Of a stretch of DNA of 64,000 nt, positions 1 to 10,681 are shown in pieces. Made by a program: the position numbers and the translations under genes. The stretch is taken from the NCBI GenBank assembly GCA_016584305.1, contig JACEEZ010020495.1:405001-469000 (forward strand), written 5' to 3'. Every line of letters starts with the position of its first letter. Position 1 is the stretch's first letter. The stretch is from Chionoecetes opilio. Lineage: Eukaryota; Arthropoda; Malacostraca; Decapoda; Majidae. The notes beneath the pieces were generated by a model. That model ran no database searches and was not told the DNA's origin. It saw only the letters and a list, made by a program, of their open reading frames with translations.

Positions 1-329
1 TTGTGTAGAGATACAATAACTTTACTTTGCTCCTTTATTAGGTCTTTCTTGCCACTCATTATGAAAATAATGATAGTCATACCAACGCGCGTCTGTTCAA
101 ATTACTCGCGGGAAGGAAGGCGATACTTTTTAAAATGCTTCGTCTATAATTGACAAGTGGCATCTGAACATTCCTCAACGGTCTTGATGGACTGCCCGTG
201 CCTTAAACAAGCTGCCATATGTAAGATATCTCTCTCGGAAGTCAGTAGGCTGCCATAGAGTACATTTTCTGAATTCCCGTATGGAAGCGCTGTGTTATGA
301 TGTCGCGAACAATGCTTTGGCGCGCTGTG
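1..329. other. Non-coding sequence, nothing recognised
   Basis: No reading frame, repeat or RNA gene that I can support is visible before the repeat beginning near 330. Confidence 0.5.
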
Positions 330-414
330 TACCTAATAACTGAGTATTGGAACTTTTGTACCTGTGTTAAGCCCGGATGAGAAGTTAGTCGTTTCGGGTA
401 TTATTATTATTATA

Positions 415-510
<96 letters not shown>

Positions 511-747
511 TTGTGTTTTCGGTGAAACCATAGGAGTTGTGATGTGATTACTGATCGTGATGATTATAAAGAAACCCTATTAACGAGTCGTTCATTAAGT
601 CCCAGTTATCCTCATATATTCTCTGAATCTTTAGATTTTTTTTCCCCACTTATTGTGGGTGGTTACAGCGTAATCGCCAGGTTTGTGGAGCCCTTCAAAT
701 TAACATCTAACCAAAAGGGGGGGCACTATAAGTTGGTGGCAGCTGGT
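330..747 (+). repeat. (TTA)n-containing dispersed repeat, copy L1
   Basis: The stretch from about 330 to 658 matches 2611-2868 in the same orientation, differing mainly in the length of the internal TTA tract. The last part (about 661-747) matches 2917-2985 in the opposite orientation, so a segment has been flipped between copies. Short frames inside look incidental. Its superfamily is not clear, although the flipped segment adjoins a pogo-like end in copy L2. Confidence 0.7.
399..510. repeat. (TTA)n microsatellite
   Basis: About 110 bp of nearly uninterrupted TTA/ATT triplets inside repeat L1. The sister copy at 2611 carries only about 40 bp, so the tract varies in length. Confidence 0.95.
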
Positions 748-899
748 TAGGGATTCATTTCATGGTTCCCCTTACCCACGTGCTAACACAGACATAGATA
801 AAGACAGTAGTGATGGCCTGGCACATGCCACGGCGGGGAAGTGAAAGGGTGCTGCATGAAACACGCACGCCCCAGATCCGCAGTCGACAATGAAAGTGA

Positions 900-1145
900 A
901 GTGGGAAGTGAAGGTAGTGTGGATGTGGGAAGCGTGGATGCAGTGTGGAAGTGGATAAGGATGTGTGTGGATGTCGGGTGGATGAGGATGGATTTTGAGG
1001 GTATTGATGTATTGTTAACGGTATGCATGTGGATGTCGAGTGGATGTAGATAGATGATGAGGGTATTGTTATTTTGTTCAAGGTATGCATGTGGATAATC
1101 ATGTCGAGTGGATGTGGATATGGGAAATATGTGGATATAGGGCCT
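900..1145. repeat. Degenerate GGATG-rich minisatellite
   Basis: Short GTGGATGT-like motifs repeat throughout, and a longer unit of about 60-75 bp beginning near GGGTATTG (about 1000 and 1062) occurs at least twice. Open frames on both strands here are a by-product of the repeat. Confidence 0.7.
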
Positions 1146-1164
1146 ATAATCCACACTTACACAT

Positions 1165-1232
1165 GTAAAGGGTACGGTAAGATACGGTTACCTTACCTTA
1201 CGGTAAGGTTAAGGTTAGGTTAGGGTAACAAG
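1165..1232. repeat. Short GGTTA/TTAGG-like interstitial tract
   Basis: Imperfect tandem GGTTA units follow an inverted TACCTTACC piece. It resembles the arthropod telomere repeat TTAGG but is too short and degenerate to call telomeric. Confidence 0.35.
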
Positions 1233-1239
1233 TAGTATA

Positions 1240-2610
1240 ACGTAAAATAACACTAATGTAGGGCAGGATAAATGGCTGTTGGAGCCAGCAGAAGTGGTAA
1301 TAATGGAGGAGGAACTTGAACAGACAGAGAAGGCCAGTGAGGAGATACGTGAATGTTAATGATAGGTAGTAAGAAGTGTTAATCTCTAGTGAGAAAGAGA
1401 TATGTAGATGAAAGTCCCCTAGACAGACTTGTAAAGGTTAGAAAACTTACTTTAGAGGGTGTACATAGATTACACTAAACACTAGACCCGTAAAGGATTT
1501 CGTCAGACCCGAGGATGTACTTGGTTCTGAGCTTTGCTCGTTGGGTGATTGACGCAGGAGTGTATGCCTCAATTAGGAGGTGAGCCTTATCCCAAGTTAC
1601 GGAAGGGTATGGAGAAAATCCAGTTGGGATTTCTCCCTACGTGCCTATGCCTAGGTTTAGTGGGGTAAAGGAACAACCAATACAGACTAGAAGGATGAGT
1701 CCAGTTGTGACTCTATATGGCTTCGGCCTGAGTAAGTAGGAGATGAAGTGAGAAGGTGGAGTAAAGTCATTACATTGATTATGTATCCCCAAACTGGCTA
1801 ATCTGCTCTTGGTGAGGGAGGTGAAGAAATTGAGAATGCAATACCACTTGATTATTGTTTTTGTAAAGTTCATTTCAGAGTGGTAATGTCCAACTTATGT
1901 TTTTTTGTGTGGATAGAAAACCAATATGTGAATTTAAAAGGAGAGGAGTCATGATCTGTTACTATTTTCTTGTTGTACTTAGCTAGATATCTGGCAGGAT
2001 GTGTCTTGAAGGACTGAGGAACAAGAAAACATTTTGTGGGGGGGAAGAAGCCATGTAACGCGGGAAAATGAGTCAAACTCACTCACAATTGACAAAAAGT
2101 TTACACTGAGTGGTAGGAGTAAAGTAATATATAGCCATTTATTAAATAATATTTTTTCTTCACTCCTCAGTTCCAATTCATTTGGATATAGGTTTCCGGC
2201 CATATGTTTATGTTCATAGTCACTGGTGACGTCACGGCAAGAAGGCAAGGAAGGGAGCAGGTAGACATACTCTCTCTCTCTCGCCGAGCCTGGCACGGAC
2301 TGGTCGTGTGGAGGGAGTCGTTTCCCCTGCAACCTTTAAGAAGGTATGTGAGTGGCGGTGTACTTATAAGGATATCTGGTGCATTGATTAGTTCATGACA
2401 GACTTGTAACTTTGTTATGTTATCAGGGTTTTGGTCCTGGTAGCGGAGCGGAGTAGAGCGGAGTGGTGAGTCACCGGCTTGTGGCACACGTGGTCCATGT
2501 TGGGTGTTGGGACCAGCTGAGTGACAGCAGACGGTGATCAGCCTGGACACCAGTATATAGAGCTAAGGCCTTATTATAGCTCCGTTGTTTATTTATGTAG
2601 ATAGGTATAG
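1240..2610. other. Non-coding sequence without recognised features
   Basis: Only short frames occur here, on both strands and without conserved motifs. I see no repeat family shared with the rest of the window. Confidence 0.4.
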
Positions 2611-2679
2611 TACCTAATAACTGAGATTTGGAACTTTTGTAATTGTGTTAAGCCCGGATGAGAAGTTAGTCGTTTCGGG

Positions 2680-2719
<40 letters not shown>

Positions 2720-2985
2720 TCGTGTTTTCGGTGAAACCATAGGAGTTGTGATGTGATTACTGATCGTGATGATTATAAAGAAACCCTATTAACGAGTCAT
2801 TCATTAAGTCCCAGTTATCCTCATATATTCTCTGAATCTTTAGATTTTTTTTTCCCACTTATTGTGGACACCCACTTATTGTGGATATTGTAGATGGATT
2901 ATCTTTGTGTAGTGCCCCCCCCTATTGGCTAGATGTTAATTTGAAGGACTCCACAAACCTGGCGATTACACTGCCACCAGCGTAA
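2611..2985 (+). repeat. (TTA)n-containing dispersed repeat, copy L2
   Basis: Second copy of the repeat at 330-747, with a shorter TTA tract. After the shared part it contains a doubled CCCACTTATTGTGGA motif, then the segment that is inverted relative to L1 (2917-2985). Confidence 0.7.
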
Positions 2986-3049
2986 CGACAATCGGCTTTA
3001 ATGAACCACTCCTCCCCCCCCTTTAGTCCGCTATATCAAGGTTTGACTG
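2986..3049 (-). mobile_element. Terminal fragment of pogo-like family B (B3)
   Basis: Read on the minus strand it starts CAGTCAAACCTTGATATAGC and continues through the poly-G subterminal segment typical of family B (20876 and 38290). A TA follows at the outer end. Only one end is present. Confidence 0.7.
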
Positions 3050-3057
3050 TACGTATA

Positions 3058-5007
3058 CAGGGTGTAACACGAGTTTCTGCAAATATTGAGACAGATGATA
3101 TATCGTATAATTCTAAGTAGAAAATGCTCTATACACATATGCTTTTTGAAGCTTCCTTTAGACGTGAGATGAATTGTAAAAAATCATGGAGGCCGGTATT
3201 GTCACAGTGATGCAACGTATGGAGGTGCATTCGTGGTTGCCACTCTGTGAAATTTTGAATTATTTAATCATAATTTTTACTTGAAATGGAACATTAATTT
3301 AGCTTTTAACAACACAATTGGTATTAATGAACTTGTTATTTACCAAATAAGCAGTACATGCGAACAGCATGGCTGTAATAATCAATCAATCAATCATTGG
3401 GGGCATACGCCGGGGGGCGCGTCGCCTCACCCACCCTACGACGCCACTCCCGGGGGTCACCACGCGCGAGTTCCCATGCAGGCTCCTTTCCCATACCAAG
3501 CAGCTCTCGACAAGAAACATCAACTTGCCCCAGCCACGAGCCTTGTGGGCGCCCCCTTGGCCTCCTCCACGCCGGATTGTCTCTTACAGATACAACCCGA
3601 TGGGAAGGATCGGTTTCAGGGTAGCGTGCCACATGCCCATATAGCCGAAGTTGGCGCTGACGGACTATGCAGGTAATAGGCCTCGATTCAGTCTCACGGT
3701 GCAATCGCTGATTTGACACGTAATCATCCCAGCGATACCCCATGATTCTGCGAAGACACTTATTACCAAAGGCATTGATTCGTCTCTTCAAGTCACTATT
3801 TAGTGTCCATGTCTCACAACCATAGAGTAAGACAGGGATCACAAGTGACTTGAAGATCCGGATCTTTGTCCTCCTGCACAGGTACCGACAACGCCAAATA
3901 CTCCCGCTGAGCGAGTCCATAACACCGTGGGCTATGCCAATCCGCCGTAAGACTTCTTGACGTGACCCGCCGTCATTATGGACTGCGCTACCAAGGTATG
4001 TAAAACTTTCCAAGATCTCAATGTCCTCGCCACATGCATGAACAGACTGTACTGCTTCATCTAGTAAGTCTCCAAATACCTGGACCTTGGTCTTGAGCCA
4101 GGAGACCTCAAGTCCCAAAGGCTATGCCTCCTCGTGCAGCGCCTCGAAAGCCATCACCAGGACCTCCAGCGACTCAGCAAAGATTACTGCATCATCGGCA
4201 AAAACAAGATCAGTGATCTTGGTGTTGCCGATGGATGCTCCACAATCACTTTGATCTACAACCCTTTGTCCAATACCCAGTCCATACAAGCGTTTGAAAA
4301 GTGATGGGGCAAGGACGCACCCTTGCCTCACTCCTGTATTCACAGGAAAGAAGCTGGATACACCTGCCCCACACTTCACAGCACTCTCAGTCCCAGAATA
4401 CAGACCAGTTATCAAACCAATAGTCCTTGCAGGAATCCCTCAAAAGTCGCAGAAGATCCCAGAGTGACTCACGATGCACTGATTTCAAACGCCTTCTTGA
4501 GATCAACATAGGCTGCAAGCATCCCCTGTCGAAACTCACGTCGGCTGTAATAAGCAATACTGTAAAAGGCTACTTGGCATCGTCTTGAGCTGGTGAGGAG
4601 GAAGTGACTCGCCTTCCTCCTCCTTCTTCCCCCCTTCCTACCCCGCTCCAAACATTTTGCCAAGTAGCCTTTTACAGTATTGCTTATTACAGCCATGCTG
4701 TTCGCATGTACTGCTTATTTGGTAATAACAAGTCCATTAATACCAATTGTGTTGTTAAAAGCTAAATTAATGTTCCATTTCCAGTAAAAATGATGTTTAA
4801 ATAATTAAAAATTTCACCGAGTGGCAACCGCGAATGCACCTCCATACGTTGCATCGCTGTGACAATACCGGCCGCCGTGATTTTTTAACAATTCATCTTA
4901 CGTCTAAAGGAAGCTTCAAAAAGCATATGTGTATAGAGCATTTTCTACTTAGAATTATACGATATATCATCTGTCTCAATATTTGCAGAAACTCGTGTTA
5001 CACCCTG
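3058..5007. mobile_element. TA-flanked inverted-repeat element A1 with LINE cargo
   Basis: The ends are CAGGGTGTAACACGAG and its exact complement, each flanked by TA, as in Tc1/mariner-type elements. Terminal inverted repeats are about 320 bp (3058-3380 and 4686-5007). A second inverted pair lies just inside (4543-4580 and 4658-4692). Between them is a minus-strand LINE reverse-transcriptase fragment. No transposase frame is seen, so the element is non-autonomous. A copy lacking one arm is at 44967. The class is inferred from TA duplication and end sequence only. Confidence 0.75.
3390..4540 (-). pseudogene. LINE reverse transcriptase fragment (copy 1)
   Basis: Minus-strand coding remnant of a non-LTR retrotransposon. 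In order it shows LKKAF (start of the RT palm), the turn GVRQGCVLAP, the catalytic FADDAVIF, a thumb region with YLGSAVHNDGG, and a C-terminal domain with YGCETWTL and RRPRGRPQGSW. Clade is uncertain, RTE-like being possible. It lacks the endonuclease and N-terminal RT. It is broken by a stop at about 4120 just after HEEA, by a frameshift near 4270, and by a further frame break near 4440-4490. The 3' side ends in a short ATTG-type repeat. The copy at 45452 has different lesions, so the two decayed independently. Confidence 0.8.
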
Positions 5008-5017
5008 TATATATATA

Positions 5018-5356
5018 TTTTTTTTTTTTTACATTTGAGCCTATAGCACCTGTAGGCAGTGGTGACCCAGGGTTCGGATGGTAGGCTCTGGAGGTTCCCT
5101 TAAGGGCTGTGATGGTTGACCCTCGCCCGTGCTGGCGCAGGCAGGAATTTTATAGTGACGCCTGTGATTAGAGGCTCATGCCGCCCTCCTGTGTCTTCCG
5201 ATGCACTCGCAATCGAAGGTAGAGTTAATGGACAGGGCATGTGGGTGTTCTTAGGCCCCTCGACGGTGCAGAAAGGTTTTGGTTTCGTCGGGGATCGAAC
5301 TCGGGTCACCGAGAACGCCAGCCGGAGACGCTAACCACTCTGCTACCGCCTCCCAC
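5018..5356 (-). mobile_element. tRNA-derived SINE (full length)
   Basis: On the minus strand it starts GTGGGAGGCGGTAGCAGAGT, with an RNA polymerase III A-box-like segment (TAGCAGAGTGGTTAGCG) and a B-box-like segment (GAGTTCGATCCC) about 50 bp in. A shared body of about 270 bp follows, and it ends in poly(A) (poly-T at 5018-5030 on the plus strand). Other copies are at 17245, 44617 and 47585 (nearly full length), with 3' fragments at 22015 and 38826. Confidence 0.85.
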
Positions 5357-5361
5357 TATAT

Positions 5362-5428
<67 letters not shown>

Positions 5429-5435
5429 TATATAT
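5357..5435. repeat. (TA)n microsatellite
   Basis: About 80 bp of TA repeats lie between the SINE and the gypsy LTR. The inverted copy has only about 27 bp at this place. Confidence 0.9.
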
Positions 5436-5614
5436 TGTGGGGGGGTGTGGCAACCCTCACCTTCCCGCCACATCTTAGCGTCACCCTTAGGCGGGCAGTT
5501 GGGATCCAGCCGAGGCAGTGACCAGTCGTCCTGCCGTCTCTCTGTAATTAGAGGTTAAGTTCTCCAATAAACATCGTAATGCACCCCCAGCCCTTCTGTG
5601 TTCCAGCCCCAACA
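5436..5614 (+). mobile_element. Ty3/gypsy-type 5' LTR (179 bp)
   Basis: It begins TGTGGGGGGG and ends CCAACA, contains AATAAA near 5568, and is followed directly by TGGCGCAG, which fits a tRNA primer-binding site and overlaps the gag start codon. The inverted copy at 44411-44589 has exactly the same length. No matching 3' LTR is found, because the element is joined to BEL sequence downstream. Confidence 0.65.
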
Positions 5615-6655
5615 TGGCGCAGTTTCTTCAGGGGTTCATGGAGGAAGGCATGGGCGGCGTAGATGCCTCCGGCAGGCGGCGGGTGGGTGGATACAGCTAC
5701 ATGGTCCATCCCGCCGCCGTACCAAGCCCGCGCCACGCGTTATACACCAAGCCCCGACATCACACCAGCCACTCACAACAGCAACTCTGGCCAACGACCC
5801 TGCAGCGTCGCCCACCACCTCCTCCAGGACCAGGGGGAGCGACCGTGGGCATGTCGCCGGCAACGTTTGAGGCATGGGCCACCAGTGTCGCCCACAGCGG
5901 CACCTTATGTACGCCTCCTTTGTAACACAGAGGTGCAACAGCGCATCATCATGCGCCTGGGCAAGCAAGTGTTCAGGCAGCTCTCAACCACGGAGGCAAT
6001 CGACGTTGTGAGAAGCGTGGTGATTGGTACACGCTGTATCGTCGGGGCGTGGGCGGAGTTCTTCTCTCTAGCACAGGCATCGAGTGACAGTGTGTGTGCG
6101 TATATCTCCCAGTGCCGCGCTAAAGCGAATGAGTGCGGCTTTAGGTGCCCTGAGTGCCAGTGCTCCTTAGAGGAGTACATGCTCAGCAAGAAAATAGTGA
6201 TGGGGCTATGTGATCGCAGCATGAAAGCGGGGGTGTTGCGTTGCTTCCCATGCCTCGAGTCATTCAGTGAGGTAGTTCGCATGTGTGAAGTTATTGAGGC
6301 CGCAGAAAAGGCAAGTGAGCAACCTTTGAGCTACGTAGCCAGTGTTGGGGTCGGTGACACACCACCCCCGCCCAACACCACACCACACCCGGCTGAGGTG
6401 GCGGCAGTGGGCCCCGCGCGCCAGCCTGGCGGACAAGGGAAAGCCCGCCAAGACGGAGTCCGGCGGGGACGCAGGCAGTGCACAGCATGCGGGGACTCTG
6501 AGTGCACAGGTGGGCATCAGTGCAGAGTGTTTGCAGTGACATGCCGTTGCTGCGGCCAGAAGGGGCACTTCTGGCACCTGTGTCCAGCCCTCTCCCCCCC
6601 AGGGCGGCGCTCGTCTGCCCGCCCACCATTCGAACTACCCCCCTACCTCCGGTGC
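5614..6655 (+). pseudogene. Gypsy-type gag (left copy)
   Basis: Structural protein of a Ty3/gypsy-type retrotransposon. The start at 5614 overlaps the end of the LTR. Relative to the right copy it lacks about 35 bp near 5888, which shifts the frame after residue 90 or so. The later frame keeps the capsid-like helical part (VQQRIIMRLGKQVFRQL, then CAYISQCRAKANECGF) and a CCHC knuckle (CRCCGQKGHFWHLC at about 6541-6582) preceded by further Cys/His residues. The protease frame follows in another phase. The frame carrying the knuckle stays open to 7282 over the protease/RT region, but that extension is a GC-rich shadow, not gag. Confidence 0.75.
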
Positions 6656-7926
6656 AGTGATCGTTGGAGGAGTGGAGATGGCGGCGTCGCTGCCCGTGGT
6701 GATCAGCTGCTCACGCCCCCGCGCCACGTGTCCCTACACATCAGTGGCGGACACTGGGGCGCAAGTGTCTGTGGCTTGTCGCCTACTGTTGGGGGACCTC
6801 GGCATATCCCAACGTCAGCTCCAGGCTACACCCACGGCAGTCACCTACGTTGCCGGGGCCAGCATGCGCCTCCTGGGAACCATCACATGTCAGGTCTCCG
6901 TGAGGACTGTCTCCACCACAGAGTGCATCTACATAGCCGAAGGCGTGCAGCAACTCTACCTATCGCTCAAGGCATGCAAGGCCCTTCGCCTGGTCCATCA
7001 CACCTTCCCACGCCCCCTTTCGCCCACCAGTGTGTGTGCTGTGGAGCCATCAGACACCCCACAAGACCCACGTCGCCCGGAATCGCCACCTCACGAACTT
7101 GTAGAGGAGAACGTCGATCGCCTCGAGAAATGGTTCTTGGAGCACTTCAGGCGCACTGTGTTTGCCATGGGACGCACGCAGCTACCAGAGATGAGCGATC
7201 CGCCTCACCACATCCACCTACGGCCCGACACACGCCCCCACGCAGTCCACGTCCCAGCCACAGTCCCGTTCCACTTCTTTGATGAGGTACGACGACAGCT
7301 GGACAATGATGTTGACAAGGGCATCATCGAGGCGGTGCCCGCAGGCAAGCCCACCGAGTGGTGCTCCAGAATGGTGGTAGTGCCAAAAAAGGACGGAAGG
7401 CCCCGTCGCACGGTCAACTTTCAGCGCCTCAACCGTGCGAGCCTCAGAGAGACACACCACACCAGGCCGCCCTTCGACCTCATCTCTAGCGTGCCCAAAC
7501 ATACATTTAAGACCGTAGCAGATGCATACTCGGGCTACCACCAGGTCCCCCTTGACGAGGATAGCCACAAGCTCACAACATTCATCACCCCATGAGGGCG
7601 CTACCGGTACCGCCGCACCCCTATGGGCCACTACGCTTCGCAGGACGCTTTCACAAAGCGCTTTGACGACACCATCACCGACGTGCCCAGGAAGCTCAAG
7701 TGCGTGGACGACACTCTACTCCACGACAGCAGCATCAGCGACGCCTTCTGGCATACATATGATTTTCTCCACAGGTGCATGGAGAGCGGTGTCACCCTGC
7801 GACCTGACAAGTTCCGCTTCTGCAGGAGGAGCGTCGCCTTTGCCGGCTACCTCCTGGGCTGGGAAGGCTACCAGCCAAGCCGCGACCTCGTCAACAGCAT
7901 AACCGACTTCAAGATGCCCGCCCAGC
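6600..7926 (+). pseudogene. Gypsy-type protease and partial reverse transcriptase (left copy)
   Basis: The aspartic protease motif ADTGAQVSV lies near 6745. An RT core follows: CSRMVVVPKKDGR, VNFQRLNRASL, ADAYSGYHQVPL, and a catalytic box CVDDTLLHD in place of the usual Y-x-DD. An in-frame TGA at about 7592 replaces the tryptophan codon that the right copy keeps. The polyprotein stops at 7926, in the region after FKMPAQPT, with no RNase H or integrase. From 7927 the sequence is BEL leader. The protease-to-gag phase change suggests frameshift expression in the ancestor. Confidence 0.8.
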
Positions 7927-8280
7927 CCACCTTGGTGCCCCGAGTGAGGAATATTGATGTTCATGTGACTCAAAAGTGGTCGTTGTGAGGCGTAATTATG
8001 AGCCTATCACAACCGCTGGTTGAAGGAGTGGAGGCGAGGTGTTTCGCGGTGTCAGCAACGATTTAACAGCCGTTCAACTACCATACGTCAGGTAGTAGAT
8101 AACATCAGAGGTTACGTGGTTAGTTGTAGTGGTTGAAATTATATACGCCTTGCTATGCGTCTTGTAAGGCCGAGCAGGCACTACCACCACTTAGGATATA
8201 ATAATTAATTATCAACTAACAATTATTTTAGTGACGTAATCTTGAATTAATATTTATTTGACTTTGTTATTAATAAACCA
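7927..8280 (+). mobile_element. BEL/Pao primer-binding site and leader
   Basis: TTGGTGCCCCGAGTGAGG at 7930 matches the TGGTGCCC element that follows an intact LTR at 60763, so it is read as a BEL primer-binding site. The leader resembles the BEL fragments at 25197 and 29130 (minus) and part of 61500-61690. No LTR precedes it; gypsy RT is fused directly to it. The same join exists at 42061 in the inverted copy. Confidence 0.65.
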
Positions 8281-8720
8281 TGGCAAAGTCAGCTAAGCAT
8301 TCATTATCGGCTAAATTAGCAATGCTCACACGATATATAATAAGTGTGAGGACGCAATTAAGGCGATTCCTATTGATTATATTAATTTAAAGACAAAGGG
8401 CTACCATGTTAAATGAGCAATGGAATAAATATGAGGAGGTTTACTTCCTATATGAAGTTCAAGTAAGACAAGCTGGGGATAAAGAAATGATTCACCAATG
8501 TATGATCAATTATGAACAACAGTGTCAAAGATATCTCGATAAAGTAATTGAATATGAGGGATTACTGGAGTGTGCTCATATTCCATCAACAGCTAAAGCT
8601 TCTTTAACCAAAATTTTGCAAAAGGTATTTAGCAGGAAGCACCCCACAGGGAGATCAATATTATTACACCTATAGGTAATCAGCTATATCAGCCGCCCTT
8701 AAGAGTTTAAAGATCCCTCG
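8281..8720 (+). pseudogene. BEL/Pao gag, internally deleted (left copy)
   Basis: The start at 8281 gives MAKSAKHSLSAKLAML, matching the gag start of the element at 61699. A one-base loss near 8331 breaks the frame. It continues with LLNEQWNKYEEVYFLYEVQV and KCQRYLDKVIEYEGLL, helical gag sequence without known catalytic role. About 500 bp of gag present in the 61.7-kb element is missing after AKASLTKILQ, where the sequence jumps to the segment before the zinc knuckles. The inverted copy has the same deletion. Confidence 0.75.
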
Positions 8721-8952
8721 TTAGTGGGTATTTATCCTGCGCCTGTTAAAGTTACGCAAATCAAACAGCCTGTAATTAAAATTCAAACTTCTCAGCCTAC
8801 CAGTAAACCACTTAGACCTACTCAAATAATAGATATAATCCAGGGCTACTTCTAGTGAAGTACGAATAATAAATTGTGTCTTATGTGAGTGGGGACATCC
8901 ACCCTCCACATGTAATATCTATTCAGATTGTTACACGAGAGTTGAAAGGTTA

Positions 8953-9900
8953 ATGAGCCTTGGTAATTGCCTAACCTGTCTCCGTGGTAAACATGCTTCA
9001 AATGCATGCCCTATAAGCTTAAGAACTTGTAGGAAATGTAAACAATCTGTTCATAATATCGCTCTTTGTCCTAACAGTGATAATAACCGAGACCCTACAG
9101 TAGTTAAAATGGCAGTCACTAATAAGAGTAGTTCAGCAGCTGTTCCTACTACCGAATTGAAAGTGAGCCACAATGGTAATTCAGTCATAGTAAAGATAAT
9201 GTTTGACGGTGGTGCACAAAGATCCTTCATAAGTAGGGAAATAGTTGAATTGTTACAACTACCCATAATTAATAAAGTGAACTTAGCCATATCAGGTTTT
9301 CTTGCCAATACAGAGGCTCAAACCTTTGACATAGTTCAACCCCTAGTCCAATTAGGAAGATATAAATGTAGGGTAGCTGCTGTAGTTCATAATATTGGTA
9401 TTAGTTTAACTGTTAATGGACTAAAGGACACAGCTGAAATGCTGAGGGATAATGGTGTTAAACTAGTTAGTAATACCTTCGAAGACGTTGATGGTCCCTT
9501 CCAATTAATAATAGGCGCTGATTATTTTGGGCGTTACCTAAGGAAGGTCATTAAAAGACATAACGTCTCTATGTTCACCAGCGCTGGTGGTAATGTAATA
9601 ATGGGACCCATCCCACATACTCCCCATGCCGAACAAGAGAAGAGTATTCCTAGTCATGCACAACCCCTACTAATTACCAGAATTGGAACCACTTTCTTGC
9701 CCACAGCAATTAGTGAGGTATTAGAGGAAAGTGATATTCCAGTTAATGATGAATATATTGCCACTAATGAAAATCCTAATAATAATGTGTCGCAAGGAAA
9801 TTCTACCCTCAAATTAAACACAGGATTATGGTTTAAAGGCCCTACCTGGCTGAAAGAGTGTAATAATAATCCTAATCCACTCAGTCAGACATATCTGTAG
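8953..9900 (+). pseudogene. BEL/Pao zinc knuckles and protease, RT deleted
   Basis: A 315-residue open frame. Residues 8-21 form one CCHC knuckle (CLTCLRGKHASNAC) and residues 26-39 a second (CRKCKQSVHNIALC). A retropepsin-like motif FDGGAQRSFI lies near residue 85. After about residue 270 it runs into NTGLWFKGPTWL, which in BEL elements lies beyond RNase H, so the RT and RNase H region has been deleted in frame. Only the first third is kept in the inverted copy (40757-41038). The frame is open but the polyprotein it came from is not functional. Confidence 0.8.
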
Positions 9901-9960
9901 ATATAATAAGGGAACCTGAATTGATCCCAGATCCTGTGATACATAGAAAGGTTTTCCTTA

Positions 9961-10650
9961 TTGAGCAAACTAATCAAGACTACTAATTTAGTCTTCAAAT
10001 CCATTAAAAGGGATAGCTCTGATCCTTTGAAGTTTTGGGTCAGAACAATACAAAAGCAGGTATTTCCTGAGGAATATCAGCTCTTGGCCTCAGCCAGCCC
10101 CTATAGGAACAAATTTACCAAATTATTAGGTCTGTACCTAGATCATGAGGGTATAATTAGATGTCGAGGACAAAATTTGAAAGCTGATCTTCCAAATACC
10201 ACCTACCATCCCATACTAATTCCCAAACGCCATCATCTTACTAAATTGTTGGTGGAAGATTATCATAGGAACTCATTACATGGCGGAATGGCTACAATAT
10301 TAGCTGATATCAGGTGTACATTTTGGATACATCATGGTAGACAGGCAGTCAAATATTACCTCAAATCTCTCATTAAATTTAATAGATCTGAAAGTAGACT
10401 AGTCTCCTATCTAGATCCTCCTGAACTTCCCGCTGATAGAGAGATCCTAAAGCCAATTGAGGTCAATGGTGAGGACTATACTGGGGATATTATAATTCCA
10501 GGAGATAACTCTCCCCCCGATCAAGCATATGTCTGCATATTCACTTGCACCTCTATCAAGGCTGTTAATTTCAAAATAGCCAAAGACCAAAGTGCCGAAA
10601 CCACTATTCAAATGTTCCGGTGCTATGTGGCCTGGGGTGATGTCACATGA
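9961..10650 (+). pseudogene. BEL/Pao integrase, truncated
   Basis: A 229-residue frame with the N-terminal region of a retroviral-type integrase: HRNSLHGG and a following cysteine match the first half of the HHCC zinc-binding domain, but the second Cys pair is missing (LKSLIKFNRS). The first catalytic Asp is in GEDYTGD. The protein ends before the second Asp and Glu of the DDE triad, at the 3' LTR. It could not be an active integrase. Confidence 0.75.
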
Positions 10651-10681
10651 AGCGGAACTTCAGTTTTCGCCGGCCCCCAGT

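Larger units (their letters stand above)
3381..9240 (+). repeat. Left arm of a 5.8-kb inverted duplication
   Basis: This stretch reappears reverse-complemented at 40757-46589. Both copies contain, in the same relative order, the LINE RT fragment, one SINE, a TA tract, the gypsy LTR-gag-protease-RT, the BEL leader, deleted BEL gag and the start of the BEL zinc-knuckle/protease frame. One boundary is the ATTG repeat at the LINE tail; the other is inside the BEL protease, just after the residues FISR. Small differences (TA tract length, about 35 bp missing in left gag, different stops) distinguish the copies. Confidence 0.9.

Noticed and set aside
755..1156. Overlapping frames of 123-133 codons on the minus strand
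   Set aside because: They follow from the GGATG minisatellite; two frames of the same repeat are open at once.
1165..1232. Telomere or chromosome end
   Set aside because: Only a few degenerate GGTTA units, surrounded by ordinary sequence.
6656..7282. Long continuation of the gag frame over protease/RT (also 43330-42711 on the minus strand)
   Set aside because: The protease and RT motifs are in another phase; the extension has no motifs and stays open because the sequence is GC-rich.
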